Source: Oscillospiraceae bacterium
GTDB taxonomy: Bacteria > Bacillota > Clostridia > Oscillospirales > Oscillospiraceae
Assembly (NCBI GenBank): GCA_017545165.1
Contig: JAFWQQ010000017.1
Span: 1 to 64,000, forward strand
Length of the DNA stretch: 64,000 bases
Reading direction: 5' to 3'
Shown here in pieces: positions 16,359-24,422 of the stretch. Each line of letters opens with the position of its first letter. Positions within the stretch are counted from its first letter, which is position 1. The notes below the pieces were generated by a model. It saw only the letters and a program-made list of their open reading frames with translations, searched no databases and was not told the origin of the DNA. A program made the translations under genes and the position numbers.

Positions 16359-18307
16359 GATTGCGGTTCCTTTTCTACCACATTCTCAGGACGAATGGCC
16401 AGGATTTGGGAAGTCTCCACTGCCTCCGGCTTCAGCTCCTGGATTTCAGGGATATGGCCCTCCACATTCTCACAGAGCCAGTCCATCCGCATGATTTCAG
16501 CAGTACTCAGACTGTTGCTGCCATCGCAGCGCAGGACGCCTTTCTGATCCCGGATCCGGCAGCGGAAGGGCTCGAACCAGCCGTCCCGCAGATCGCGGCA
16601 TAGATGCTCGGCAAGTCTCCGCAGGCCCTCGGGCAGCGCGGGAGAGAAATCTACGTCGATAAGTCCGCCGTTCATGCCCCACCAATAGTTGATGGCCTGC
16701 TCACCCTGGGTTTTGGCAAGAGCTTCATAGCTGCCGTTAAAGATACTGCGGACAACCTGAACGTAGAAGCGGCCCCAGTCCCAGCGTGGGGTAGCCAAGG
16801 GGACCATGATGCCGTCGTCCCGCAGAAGATTTGTCCCAAAATCCAGAGCCCAGCTGGCTTGCTTCGGATCTGTTGCATCGCGGTTGGAAATCACCGAAAT
16901 GCCCCGCTCCCGGAAGATCGAAAGGGGATCGTCCGTCTCAGAGGACCACAGCAGTTCGATCTGAGCCCGAGGATTGGTCATCTGAGCTCCCAGTGCAAAG
17001 GCGTTGATATCCGCGGGAACGCCGACGATGGGGTAGTTTGCGATATAACCGATGCGGTTTTTTTCCGCCATAGCGCCCGCAATCGCACCGGTGATAAATT
17101 TGGCCTCATAACTGCGGCTGTAATAGGTCCTGAGTCCCATATAAGGCTTGGAAAGGGCGCAGTTGAGCACGCGGAGTTTGGGGTTCAGGGCCGCGATTTT
17201 TCTGCAATCGCCGATCATCTGAGGCGTGGTTGCAAAAATCAGGTCAACTCCGTCAGCGACAGCTTTTTCCATCGCTTGCTGATAGTCATGCTTCAGCGCC
17301 CAGTATTTCTGGATGCTCACCTTGCTGCCGAGTTCTGCAGCCAGTGTTTTTTCCCCTTGAATATGAGCTCTTGACCAGGCGCTGACCTCCGGATCATTGC
17401 CATAGATAAAGGCGATTTTCAGGTGGTCAGGCCGGGTAATGCCGATGACACGGTTGAGAATGCTCTGAGAGGCCTCTTCCGGCGCTGTGCTGACAGCAAT
17501 AGGGCGGGGGAGACTCTCTCCCTTCAGGTCGCTCCAAAGTCCCTCCAGCGCTTTCTCCAGCTCCTCGGCGTTTTTCTCGCGCAGCTCCGGGAAGGAGAAA
17601 ACGTGCAGACATGCCAGGAGCGCATCACAGACGGTGCCGGGCAGCCGTTCGCCGCCCAGCTTGAGATAGGCGGCCTTAAAACGACTCAGCAGAGCGAGAA
17701 ACGAGCGCTTTTCTTCCGTTGTCCACACATGGTCTTTTTCATATCCCATGCGCTTCTGCAGCTTTTCAAAGCTGCCCAAATTGGAAAAACGGATTTGATA
17801 CAAACTGATGCGCGGGTAATATTCCATGAATTCATAATAGCGCTGGAGAACCGGATCCTCGGCGTATACGGGAATGATCCTGGATACAATACCCGGGATC
17901 GTCGGCGCATCATAGCTTTTCAGAACACTGACTCGCTTGTTTCCCTCAGATACATAAAAGTTTCCGAGGTATTCATAGCAGCGGATCGGGTCACGGATCC
18001 CTTCGTCGCCCAAATGGGCCTCGCACAAGGAGATCCATTTGAAGCCAAACTCTGTTTCGGGCCCCAGGAGAGGCATGAAATTGCCGGCAAAAGCCTCGCG
18101 CCGGCCGGCAGAAAGCGTGCCGACGATCAGGTCGGAAGGGATTTCCACAAGGCCGAGTTCCACCCGGCCAGCGGTCTGGTTTTCACGCAGGATCTCGTCC
18201 AGCACCTGCGGATAGGGGTACAGCCCACGGCTGACGGCGTTCTTATAGTATTTTTGGCCTAGCTTGATAGCGGCGCCGTACTGGGCCACGGCCTCCTGAC
18301 GACTCAT
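16355..18307 (-). CDS. Cytosolic BMP-domain protein with a ParB-like N-terminal region
   Basis: This 650-aa protein has no signal peptide or lipobox. Residues about 295-560 form a BMP/PnrA-type periplasmic-binding fold (HLKIAFIYGNDP, GVDLIFATTPQMIG, RIGYIANYPIVGVPADINAF), normally a nucleoside-binding lipoprotein of ABC importers. Residues about 50-150 resemble the ParB/Srx fold (VEIPSDLIVGTL, then YVSEGNKRVSVLKSYDAPTI). Tail residues 561-650 are unassigned. No ABC transporter genes are adjacent; it is coupled to a phosphoesterase gene. An intracellular nucleoside sensor or regulator is an inference. Similar long BMP proteins are annotated in Clostridia, without an established function that I know of. 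Confidence 0.75.
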   Translation of the reverse strand: MSRQEAVAQYGAAIKLGQKYYKNAVSRGLYPYPQVLDEILRENQTAGRVELGLVEIPSDLIVGTLSAGRREAFAGNFMPLLGPETEFGFKWISLCEAHLGDEGIRDPIRCYEYLGNFYVSEGNKRVSVLKSYDAPTIPGIVSRIIPVYAEDPVLQRYYEFMEYYPRISLYQIRFSNLGSFEKLQKRMGYEKDHVWTTEEKRSFLALLSRFKAAYLKLGGERLPGTVCDALLACLHVFSFPELREKNAEELEKALEGLWSDLKGESLPRPIAVSTAPEEASQSILNRVIGITRPDHLKIAFIYGNDPEVSAWSRAHIQGEKTLAAELGSKVSIQKYWALKHDYQQAMEKAVADGVDLIFATTPQMIGDCRKIAALNPKLRVLNCALSKPYMGLRTYYSRSYEAKFITGAIAGAMAEKNRIGYIANYPIVGVPADINAFALGAQMTNPRAQIELLWSSETDDPLSIFRERGISVISNRDATDPKQASWALDFGTNLLRDDGIMVPLATPRWDWGRFYVQVVRSIFNGSYEALAKTQGEQAINYWWGMNGGLIDVDFSPALPEGLRRLAEHLCRDLRDGWFEPFRCRIRDQKGVLRCDGSNSLSTAEIMRMDWLCENVEGHIPEIQELKPEAVETSQILAIRPENVVEKEPQS

Positions 18308-18383
18308 CGTCGATCACCTCCGGGATTTGGATTTGCCTTATTGTACGCATTTTTCTGCAGAATGCAATGGTAAAACTGTACAA

Positions 18384-19031
18384 TTATCGTCGGATCCGGC
18401 GCAGCATCAAAATATTGTTGACCATAGCAGCGCTGTGTTCTTTGATATAGGAATCATATTCTTCGCGGTTGATATAGTATTCCTTCCCCCAGGAGGAGAT
18501 CCGGAACCACTTCTCGTCGCAGCCTGTGGCTGTGATATAGTGGGATTTGACGGAACAGGAGGGAACATAGCGGCCGTCGGCTCTTTTGCTGTAAAACCTC
18601 AGGCTCTGTTTCTGCCAAATTGCGGGGAAGTTCGGTCCCACAGAGAAGACGACAGGGATATCCTGCTTCAGCAGCTCCTCCAGCCGAGCTCCGAACTTTT
18701 TCCCGGAAACGGCCCAGAAAGCCAGATAGGGGAGTTTATACTTGTGAAGAAGCCTGTTTGTGCCGGCGGCAAGAAGGAGACCGTTGATGCCGAGAGGTTT
18801 GATCAGTGGGAAGTGGGTTCGGCACAGTTTCTGCAGTTCCTTGTTATACTCCTCCAGCGGGATAGGCCTGTCCTGACGTCCGGTCATATACAGGATCATA
18901 TCCAGAACCGCCACCGGTCCGCAGCCGCAAACGCGCACGGTTTTATTCTCTGACCACATCTGGCTTCCGCCATAGGACAGTATCCCGTCACGCTCAACAC
19001 GGACATACTCTTTCTGAAGGCTCAGCATCAT
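18384..19031 (-). CDS. C39-like putative cysteine peptidase
   Basis: This 215-aa protein has features of the papain-like C39 superfamily. A Cys motif, CGCGPVAVLDMIL, is at about residue 35; VKSHYITATGCDE carries a candidate catalytic His at about residue 165, and FRISSWGKEYYI follows with the late aromatic/Asn-like segment. It has no signal peptide or membrane segment and no fused ABC domain, so it is not a bacteriocin exporter. GGGGGTGAG precedes a double ATG. It lies head to head with the MoxR-like gene (112 bp apart). The target is unknown. Confidence 0.6.
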   Translation of the reverse strand: MMLSLQKEYVRVERDGILSYGGSQMWSENKTVRVCGCGPVAVLDMILYMTGRQDRPIPLEEYNKELQKLCRTHFPLIKPLGINGLLLAAGTNRLLHKYKLPYLAFWAVSGKKFGARLEELLKQDIPVVFSVGPNFPAIWQKQSLRFYSKRADGRYVPSCSVKSHYITATGCDEKWFRISSWGKEYYINREEYDSYIKEHSAAMVNNILMLRRIRR

Positions 19032-19143
19032 CTCACCCCCCTGAAATTAGTATACCGTATTTTCTCTTATCTTTCAATCCCGGTATGGAAAACAGCGCGG
19101 CACCGTGCTATACTGACTCATATAAGAAATGAGGTGTTACGTC

Positions 19144-20061
19144 ATGTTTGCGTTTTTGAAAAATGAAGGGATCGACCCGGCGATCCTGCAGCGAATCCGG
19201 GAGTTTCGGGAGCAATACCCCGCATCGGAGGACATGCGCCACAGGATCCCGCAGCCACGGTTTCACTATTATGGAAAAGAAATCTGGGAGCAGGCGCTGA
19301 CCGCTTTGCTGGCCGGTGAGAACCTGCTTCTCGTCGGCCCCAAGGCCACGGGAAAAAACGTACTGGCTGAAAATCTGGCGGCGGTATTTGCCCGCCCCGC
19401 CTGGGATATCTCTTTTTATCTGAACACAGACGCCGCGTCTCTCATTGGCACGGACACGTTCAAAAACGGTGAGGTTCAGTTTCGCCGCGGGCCCATCACC
19501 CAATGCGCTCAGGAAGGCGGCTTTGGCGTGCTGGATGAGATCAACATGGCCAAAAATGAATCCCTTGCGGTTCTTCACGCTACGCTGGATTTCCGTCGGA
19601 TCATCGACGTGCCCGGCTATGAGCGGATTCGTCTGTCGCCCTGTACTCGTTTCGTAGCTACGATGAACTACGGATACGCGGGGACCCGGGAACTGAATGA
19701 GGCGCTGGCTTCCCGCTTCATGGTGCTGAACATGCCCATCATCGGGCAAGAGAACCTGCAGAAGCTGCTGCAGAGCCAATTCCCTCATCTGCGCAATGAA
19801 TATGCTCAGCAGCTGTCCCAGCTGTTTCAGGATATTCGGAAGAAGTGCGACAGCTCTGAGATTTCCACCAAGGCTCTGGACCTGCGAGGCCTGTTGAGCG
19901 CGGTGAGTCTGGTCGAGAACGGGCTGAGCCTGGGCCAGGCCCTTGAAATGGGAATGACCAACAAGTCTTTTGACCCCTTTGAGAGGCAGCTGGTGCAGGA
20001 TCTGATCACTGCCAGAGTCCGGGGCGACCTGTATGCGCGGGATCTATTTGAAGAAAAATGA
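19144..20061 (+). CDS. MoxR/CbbQ-type AAA+ ATPase
   Basis: This 305-aa AAA+ protein has Walker A GPKATGKN (residues 65-72), where Asn replaces the usual Thr/Ser; Walker B GVLDEINMAK (about residue 133); and a sensor region FVATMNYGYAGTRELNEALA with the arginine-bearing SRF motif. ATG at 19144 has GAGGTG 7 nt upstream. Its stop overlaps the next gene by 4 nt. In known pairs (CbbQ/CbbO, NorQ/NorD) the ATPase and a VWA partner remodel or insert metal into a client enzyme. No client is obvious here. Confidence 0.88.
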   Translation: MFAFLKNEGIDPAILQRIREFREQYPASEDMRHRIPQPRFHYYGKEIWEQALTALLAGENLLLVGPKATGKNVLAENLAAVFARPAWDISFYLNTDAASLIGTDTFKNGEVQFRRGPITQCAQEGGFGVLDEINMAKNESLAVLHATLDFRRIIDVPGYERIRLSPCTRFVATMNYGYAGTRELNEALASRFMVLNMPIIGQENLQKLLQSQFPHLRNEYAQQLSQLFQDIRKKCDSSEISTKALDLRGLLSAVSLVENGLSLGQALEMGMTNKSFDPFERQLVQDLITARVRGDLYARDLFEEK

Positions 20062-21770
20062 ACAGTGTATCCGAACTGCAGCGTCGCAGGGCGGTCAATC
20101 AGATCTGGAACGCTGCAGAAGATTATTCTTTCCTTCCGGATTTCAAAGCCTTTGACAAGGACGGCAACGCAGAACTCTACTGGAACAGCGTCATCGGGGC
20201 GGTCCGACGGCATTATGAATACGCAAAGCTGGCAAAGGTTTTTGCGTCTTTCCAGCAGTATGAGGAATCGGACGAATATGAAGGTCTTCTGTGGATCGGC
20301 CTGGAAAACGCCGTGTATCAGAAGGAGCAGCCGGAGCGTCCTGTGCTGGAAAAGCTGCGCAGAGATTATGCCGAGCGTTATCTGGCGGTCTACGGAGCCT
20401 CTTCTCTGGACGATTATCATCTGTACGACTGTCTGGCCACAGCCCATTACGAGCGGATTCTGGGCAAAGAACCTCAGATGAGCCGTTATGACAAGAAGCT
20501 GCTGGACGAGCTGGAATTCGGCCCGGAGCTGGACACCGACGCCATCGTCGAGAGAGCAGGGGAGCTGTTTTCCCGCTGGTTTCAGATCACACTGGAGGAG
20601 AAGAGAAGGGAACGCCGTCTGCCTTTGATCGGTTTCAAGAGAAGAGGCGGGAAAAAGGAGAAAACGCGATATCGGCAATTCGGCATCGGGATCGCGGATC
20701 ATCCCCTGCACGCATATACAGATGAGGAAGAGCTCCTGCGCAGGGAAGACGAGCCGACAACGCATTTGAATGCTGCGCAGCTGAGAGCCTTTATGGCGTT
20801 CAAGTTCGGTGCTTCCATGTACTCGGAACAGGAAAACGCTGAACTGGAAAGGAAGCTCTGCAGCGGCAATCACAGTCTCTGCCACCTGCTTTTCACGCGA
20901 GGCGTGCCGGAAAAGGGGAAGATCCAGAACGCCTTTGAAGCTCTGAGGAAAGAGCGAGAGGCCAAACAGATCGAGATGAACAGACAGTATTATCGGCAGC
21001 ATCTTGCGGAAAACCGCACTTCCATCGATCGTCTGGCTTCCAGGATCCGCAACTCGGTCCTCTTGTATCTGCAGCCTTCAGACATCCGCTCTGATTCCGG
21101 CAAATTGGACGGGACCAGGATCTGGCGGGCGGGCATTCTCCAGGACGAGAAAGTGTTTTTGCGTACCGAGCAGGGAAATATGGGCGATCTCAGCGTGGAT
21201 ATCCTTCTGGACGCCTCTACTTCCCAGAGTGAAAGGCAGGAGCGAGTTTCCACTCAGGGCTATATCATTGCCGAGGCGCTGACCCGGTGCTCCATTCCCT
21301 GCAGGGTCATGTCCTTCTGTTCCATGACAGGTTATACGATCCTGCGCATCTTCCGTGAGTATGACAAGCCGAGAGAGAATGAAAAGATCTTCGAGTACGT
21401 CTCCAACGGGTGCAACCGGGACGGGCTGGCCATCCGGGCCGTCCATGAGCTGATGAACAACAGCCCTTGTGAAAACAAGATCCTGATCCTTTTGTCCGAT
21501 GTGAAACCCCACGATGCGCTGCGTGTCTTTTCTGAGGACAGTTCCGATTATACGGCTTATGAGCGGGAGACTGGCGTGCGGGATACGGCGGCTGAGGTCC
21601 GAAAAGCCCGTGGAGACGGGATCGCGGTCATTTGCGTCTTTACTGGCGACGAACAGGATCTGCCCAACGCCAAGCTGGTATATAATAAAGATTTTACCCG
21701 GATTGCCACCGTAGACAAGCTGGCGGACGCAGTCGGGACCCTGCTGCAGAATCAGATCCGTAATCTATGA
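20058..21770 (+). CDS. VWA-domain protein, partner of the MoxR-like ATPase
   Basis: This 570-aa cytosolic protein has a long charged N-terminal region (to about residue 340) without a recognisable fold. The C-terminal von Willebrand A domain has an intact MIDAS motif, DASTS (residues 385-389), and a later LLSDVKPHD loop. The layout matches NorD/CbbO/CoxE-type partners of MoxR ATPases. Translation is coupled to the ATPase by an ATGA overlap. Its function is likely chaperone-like, with the VWA domain binding a client through a metal ion. There are no membrane segments. Confidence 0.85.
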   Translation: MNSVSELQRRRAVNQIWNAAEDYSFLPDFKAFDKDGNAELYWNSVIGAVRRHYEYAKLAKVFASFQQYEESDEYEGLLWIGLENAVYQKEQPERPVLEKLRRDYAERYLAVYGASSLDDYHLYDCLATAHYERILGKEPQMSRYDKKLLDELEFGPELDTDAIVERAGELFSRWFQITLEEKRRERRLPLIGFKRRGGKKEKTRYRQFGIGIADHPLHAYTDEEELLRREDEPTTHLNAAQLRAFMAFKFGASMYSEQENAELERKLCSGNHSLCHLLFTRGVPEKGKIQNAFEALRKEREAKQIEMNRQYYRQHLAENRTSIDRLASRIRNSVLLYLQPSDIRSDSGKLDGTRIWRAGILQDEKVFLRTEQGNMGDLSVDILLDASTSQSERQERVSTQGYIIAEALTRCSIPCRVMSFCSMTGYTILRIFREYDKPRENEKIFEYVSNGCNRDGLAIRAVHELMNNSPCENKILILLSDVKPHDALRVFSEDSSDYTAYERETGVRDTAAEVRKARGDGIAVICVFTGDEQDLPNAKLVYNKDFTRIATVDKLADAVGTLLQNQIRNL

Positions 21771-21785
21771 CCGTAATCTATGAAA

Positions 21786-22004
21786 AGACCCCTGTGCGAA
21801 TTGCACAGAGGTCTGAAACTGAAGACTAGTGCCCAAAGACAGCATATCGACACGCATGGGGGGATTGTGAAGGGGGGAGGGTATGCCCCCCTTCACGTTC
21901 AATCCTGCAAAAATGGAAACTTTTTCGGAAGTTTCCATTTTGTCTCTCAAGCTGTCGACAAGTGTCGACAGCTTGAGACCTCTGTGCGCATTGCACAGAG
22001 GTCT
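21786..22004. repeat. Cluster of five hairpins flanked by near-identical 29-nt palindromes
   Basis: Hairpins in order: 21786-21814 (12-bp arms, one mismatch), 21867-21896 (11 bp, perfect), 21910-21941 (13 bp, perfect), 21945-21978 (15 bp, perfect, loop AAGT) and 21977-22003 (11 bp, perfect). The first and last palindromes differ at two bases, so the unit looks like a small element with matching ends. It lies between the convergent VWA and PFK genes and probably also terminates transcription. Confidence 0.75.
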
Positions 22005-22020
22005 TCAAGATCATAGCTTG

Positions 22021-23262
22021 TTATTTGGCCAGGACCTTTTTCAGCCTGGCATACCGGGGAAGAGAATGCTCCAGCGGCAGCTTCGGCTCGCCCTGGATCA
22101 GGGGGAGCACATAGTCGATAAATTCATGCTTCAGGCCGTTCTGCTCCTCATTGAGCCAGGAGAGAGGGATCTTTTTCTCGTAATTTGCGACTGCATCCAG
22201 GGGCAGGAGCGTCAGTTTGCAATGATACTGGCCGTCTACTTCTTCCCGTTCAAAGGCGATCATTTTGCCGGTCACACCGCTGACGGCCTGCGTCACGGCA
22301 GTTTCGCCGGCGAGGCGAGCTTCTTCGATATCGACAGCGGAAGCCAGGTGTGCGCCGCAGCGCTGCAGAAGACTCAGTTCGATGCCGCGGACCTTCGCTC
22401 CGGTGCGCCCCTTCACGATAGCGGCCAGCATGGCGGCAAGACCGCCCAGCTGAGCATGACCAAAACCGTCGGTCGCTGAGATTTTTGCCTCGGAAACGAA
22501 GCTTCCGTCAGCATAGTGGATACCCTCGGACACGGCTACCAGGACCTTACCGTTGGCTTCGTACAGGCGCTGGACATCGTTGAGGAACTTGTCCATATCA
22601 AAATCGACCTCAGGCAGATAGATCAGATCCGGACCAGAGCCGAACTCCGTCGCAAGGGCAGAACTGGCAGCCAGCCAACCGGCGTGCCGGCCCATGATCT
22701 CCACGATGGTGACCATGCCGTTGTCATAAACCCGGGCGTCCTTGTTGATCTCCATGCAGGAGGTGGCAATATACTTGGCGGCGCTGCCGAAGCCGGGGCA
22801 GTGGTCCGTGCCGTACAGATCGTTGTCGATGGTCTTGGGTACGCCCATGATCCGGCATTCATAGCCAACAGACTCCATGTAGCGGCTGATCTTGTTGCAG
22901 GTGTCCATGGAATCGTTGCCGCCATTGTAGAAGAAATAGCGTACGTTGTACTTCTTGAATATCTCAAGAATGCGCTTGTAGTCGGTGTCGTCCTTATCCG
23001 GATCGGCAATCTTGTAACGGCAGGAGCCCAGCGCCGAAGAGGGAGTGTGCAGCAGGAGCTTCAGCTCTTCGGGATCCTCCTCGTTCATTACATACAGTTT
23101 GTCCTCCAGAACACCCTTGATACCGTTGGCAGCGCCGTATACCATCGTGATCTCATCTGCGTCAAGAGCGGCGCGGATGACGCCGTAGGCGCTGGCGTTG
23201 ATGACGGCGGTGGGACCGCCGGACTGCCCGAAAATGCATGCGCCGACCAGTTTTTTAGTCAT
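22021..23262 (-). CDS. pfp: Phosphofructokinase, PPi-dependent type
   Basis: This 413-aa enzyme phosphorylates fructose 6-phosphate in glycolysis. GQSGGPTAVINAS is the N-terminal phosphate-binding loop. GGNDSMDT is at the position of the nucleotide-binding GGDGS/GGDDS motif. PKTIDNDL carries the Lys that marks pyrophosphate-using enzymes, where ATP enzymes have PGTIDND. MGRHAGWLA also fits. The start at 23262 has GGAGG 9 nt upstream; a longer ORF to 23655 runs into the divergent aldolase gene. It is divergent from fba. PPi use is inferred from the Lys residue. Confidence 0.9.
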   Translation of the reverse strand: MTKKLVGACIFGQSGGPTAVINASAYGVIRAALDADEITMVYGAANGIKGVLEDKLYVMNEEDPEELKLLLHTPSSALGSCRYKIADPDKDDTDYKRILEIFKKYNVRYFFYNGGNDSMDTCNKISRYMESVGYECRIMGVPKTIDNDLYGTDHCPGFGSAAKYIATSCMEINKDARVYDNGMVTIVEIMGRHAGWLAASSALATEFGSGPDLIYLPEVDFDMDKFLNDVQRLYEANGKVLVAVSEGIHYADGSFVSEAKISATDGFGHAQLGGLAAMLAAIVKGRTGAKVRGIELSLLQRCGAHLASAVDIEEARLAGETAVTQAVSGVTGKMIAFEREEVDGQYHCKLTLLPLDAVANYEKKIPLSWLNEEQNGLKHEFIDYVLPLIQGEPKLPLEHSLPRYARLKKVLAK

Positions 23263-23316
23263 TTGATAAATCCTCCATATATCCAAAAAAATTTGCAGAT
23301 TTGTGTAAGCTGCTTC

Positions 23317-23345
23317 TTGATTCTGGCATAGAATGAGAATATAAT
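23317..23345 (+). promoter_or_regulatory. Sigma-A promoter of fba
   Basis: TTGATT (23317-23322), an exact 17-bp spacer, TATAAT (23340-23345). The AT-rich divergent region also contains repeated AAATTTGT words between fba and pfp that could be regulatory. Confidence 0.75.
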
Positions 23346-23403
23346 AGAAAAGCAAATTTGTAAATATGCTATTTGTACAAAAAAACGACAAGGAGTGGAA
23401 CTT

Positions 23404-24372
23404 ATGGCACTTGTAACCACAAAAGAAATGTTTGCAAAGGCTTATGACGGAGGATATGCCATCGGCGCCTTCAACGTGAACAATATGGAAATCGTTCAGG
23501 GCATCACCGAGGCGGCAGGGGAGTTGAAGAGCCCCGTGATCCTGCAGGTCTCCAAGGGCGCCCGGGCCTATGCCAATCACACCTATCTGGTAAAGCTGGT
23601 CGAGGCCGCTATCATCGAGAATCCCGATATTCCCATTGCCCTGCACCTGGACCATGGCGACAGCTTTGAGCTCTGCAAAAACTGCATTGACGGCGGCTTT
23701 ACCTCTGTCATGATTGACGCCTCCTCAAAGCCCTTTGAGGAGAATATTGCCCTGACCCGTCAGGTCGTGGAGTATGCTCACGATCACGGCGTCGTCGTTG
23801 AGGCTGAGCTGGGTACACTGGCCGGCGTAGAGGACGAAGTCGCTGTCGAGCACGGCAAGGAGAGTTACACCCGCCCTGAAGAGGTTGAGGAGTTCGTTTC
23901 CCGCACCGGCTGCGACTCTCTGGCCATCGCCATCGGCACCTCCCACGGCGCGTACAAGTTCAAGGCTTCCCAGTGCACCCGCAATGCCGAGGGTATTCTG
24001 GTCCCGCCCCCGCTGCGTTTCGACGTGCTGCATGAGTGCATCAAGCGCCTTCCCGGTTTCCCCATCGTTCTGCACGGCTCCTCCTCCGTTCCCCAGGAGT
24101 TCGTGAAGATGGTCAACCAGTATGGCGGCAACATGCCCGACGCCATAGGCATCCCCGAGGATCAGCTTCGCGAGGCTGCCAAGCTGGCCGTCTGCAAGAT
24201 CAATATCGACTCCGATATCCGTCTTGCCATGACCGGTAACATCCGCAAGTACTTTGCCGAGCATCCGGATCATTTTGACCCGCGTCAGTACCTGAAGCCT
24301 GCCCGCCAGGCTGTGAAGGACATGGTCGCTCACAAGATCGTTCACGTTCTGGGTTCTGACGGCAAAGCCTGA
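23404..24372 (+). CDS. fba: Class II fructose-bisphosphate aldolase
   Basis: This 322-aa zinc enzyme cleaves fructose 1,6-bisphosphate to two triose phosphates. Motifs are LHLDHGDSFE (zinc and catalytic region, about residue 81), EAELGTLAGVED (about residue 135) and VLHGSSSVPQEF (about residue 220). AAGGAG lies 8 nt before ATG at 23404. It is divergent to PPi-PFK, so two consecutive glycolytic steps share one control region. No real terminator separates it from the next gene, which begins 50 bp later. Confidence 0.96.
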   Translation: MALVTTKEMFAKAYDGGYAIGAFNVNNMEIVQGITEAAGELKSPVILQVSKGARAYANHTYLVKLVEAAIIENPDIPIALHLDHGDSFELCKNCIDGGFTSVMIDASSKPFEENIALTRQVVEYAHDHGVVVEAELGTLAGVEDEVAVEHGKESYTRPEEVEEFVSRTGCDSLAIAIGTSHGAYKFKASQCTRNAEGILVPPPLRFDVLHECIKRLPGFPIVLHGSSSVPQEFVKMVNQYGGNMPDAIGIPEDQLREAAKLAVCKINIDSDIRLAMTGNIRKYFAEHPDHFDPRQYLKPARQAVKDMVAHKIVHVLGSDGKA

Positions 24373-24422
24373 TCTGTCTCTGACAGATCCGTTCAGAAAG
24401 AGACATCTAGGAGGTGGCAAGT

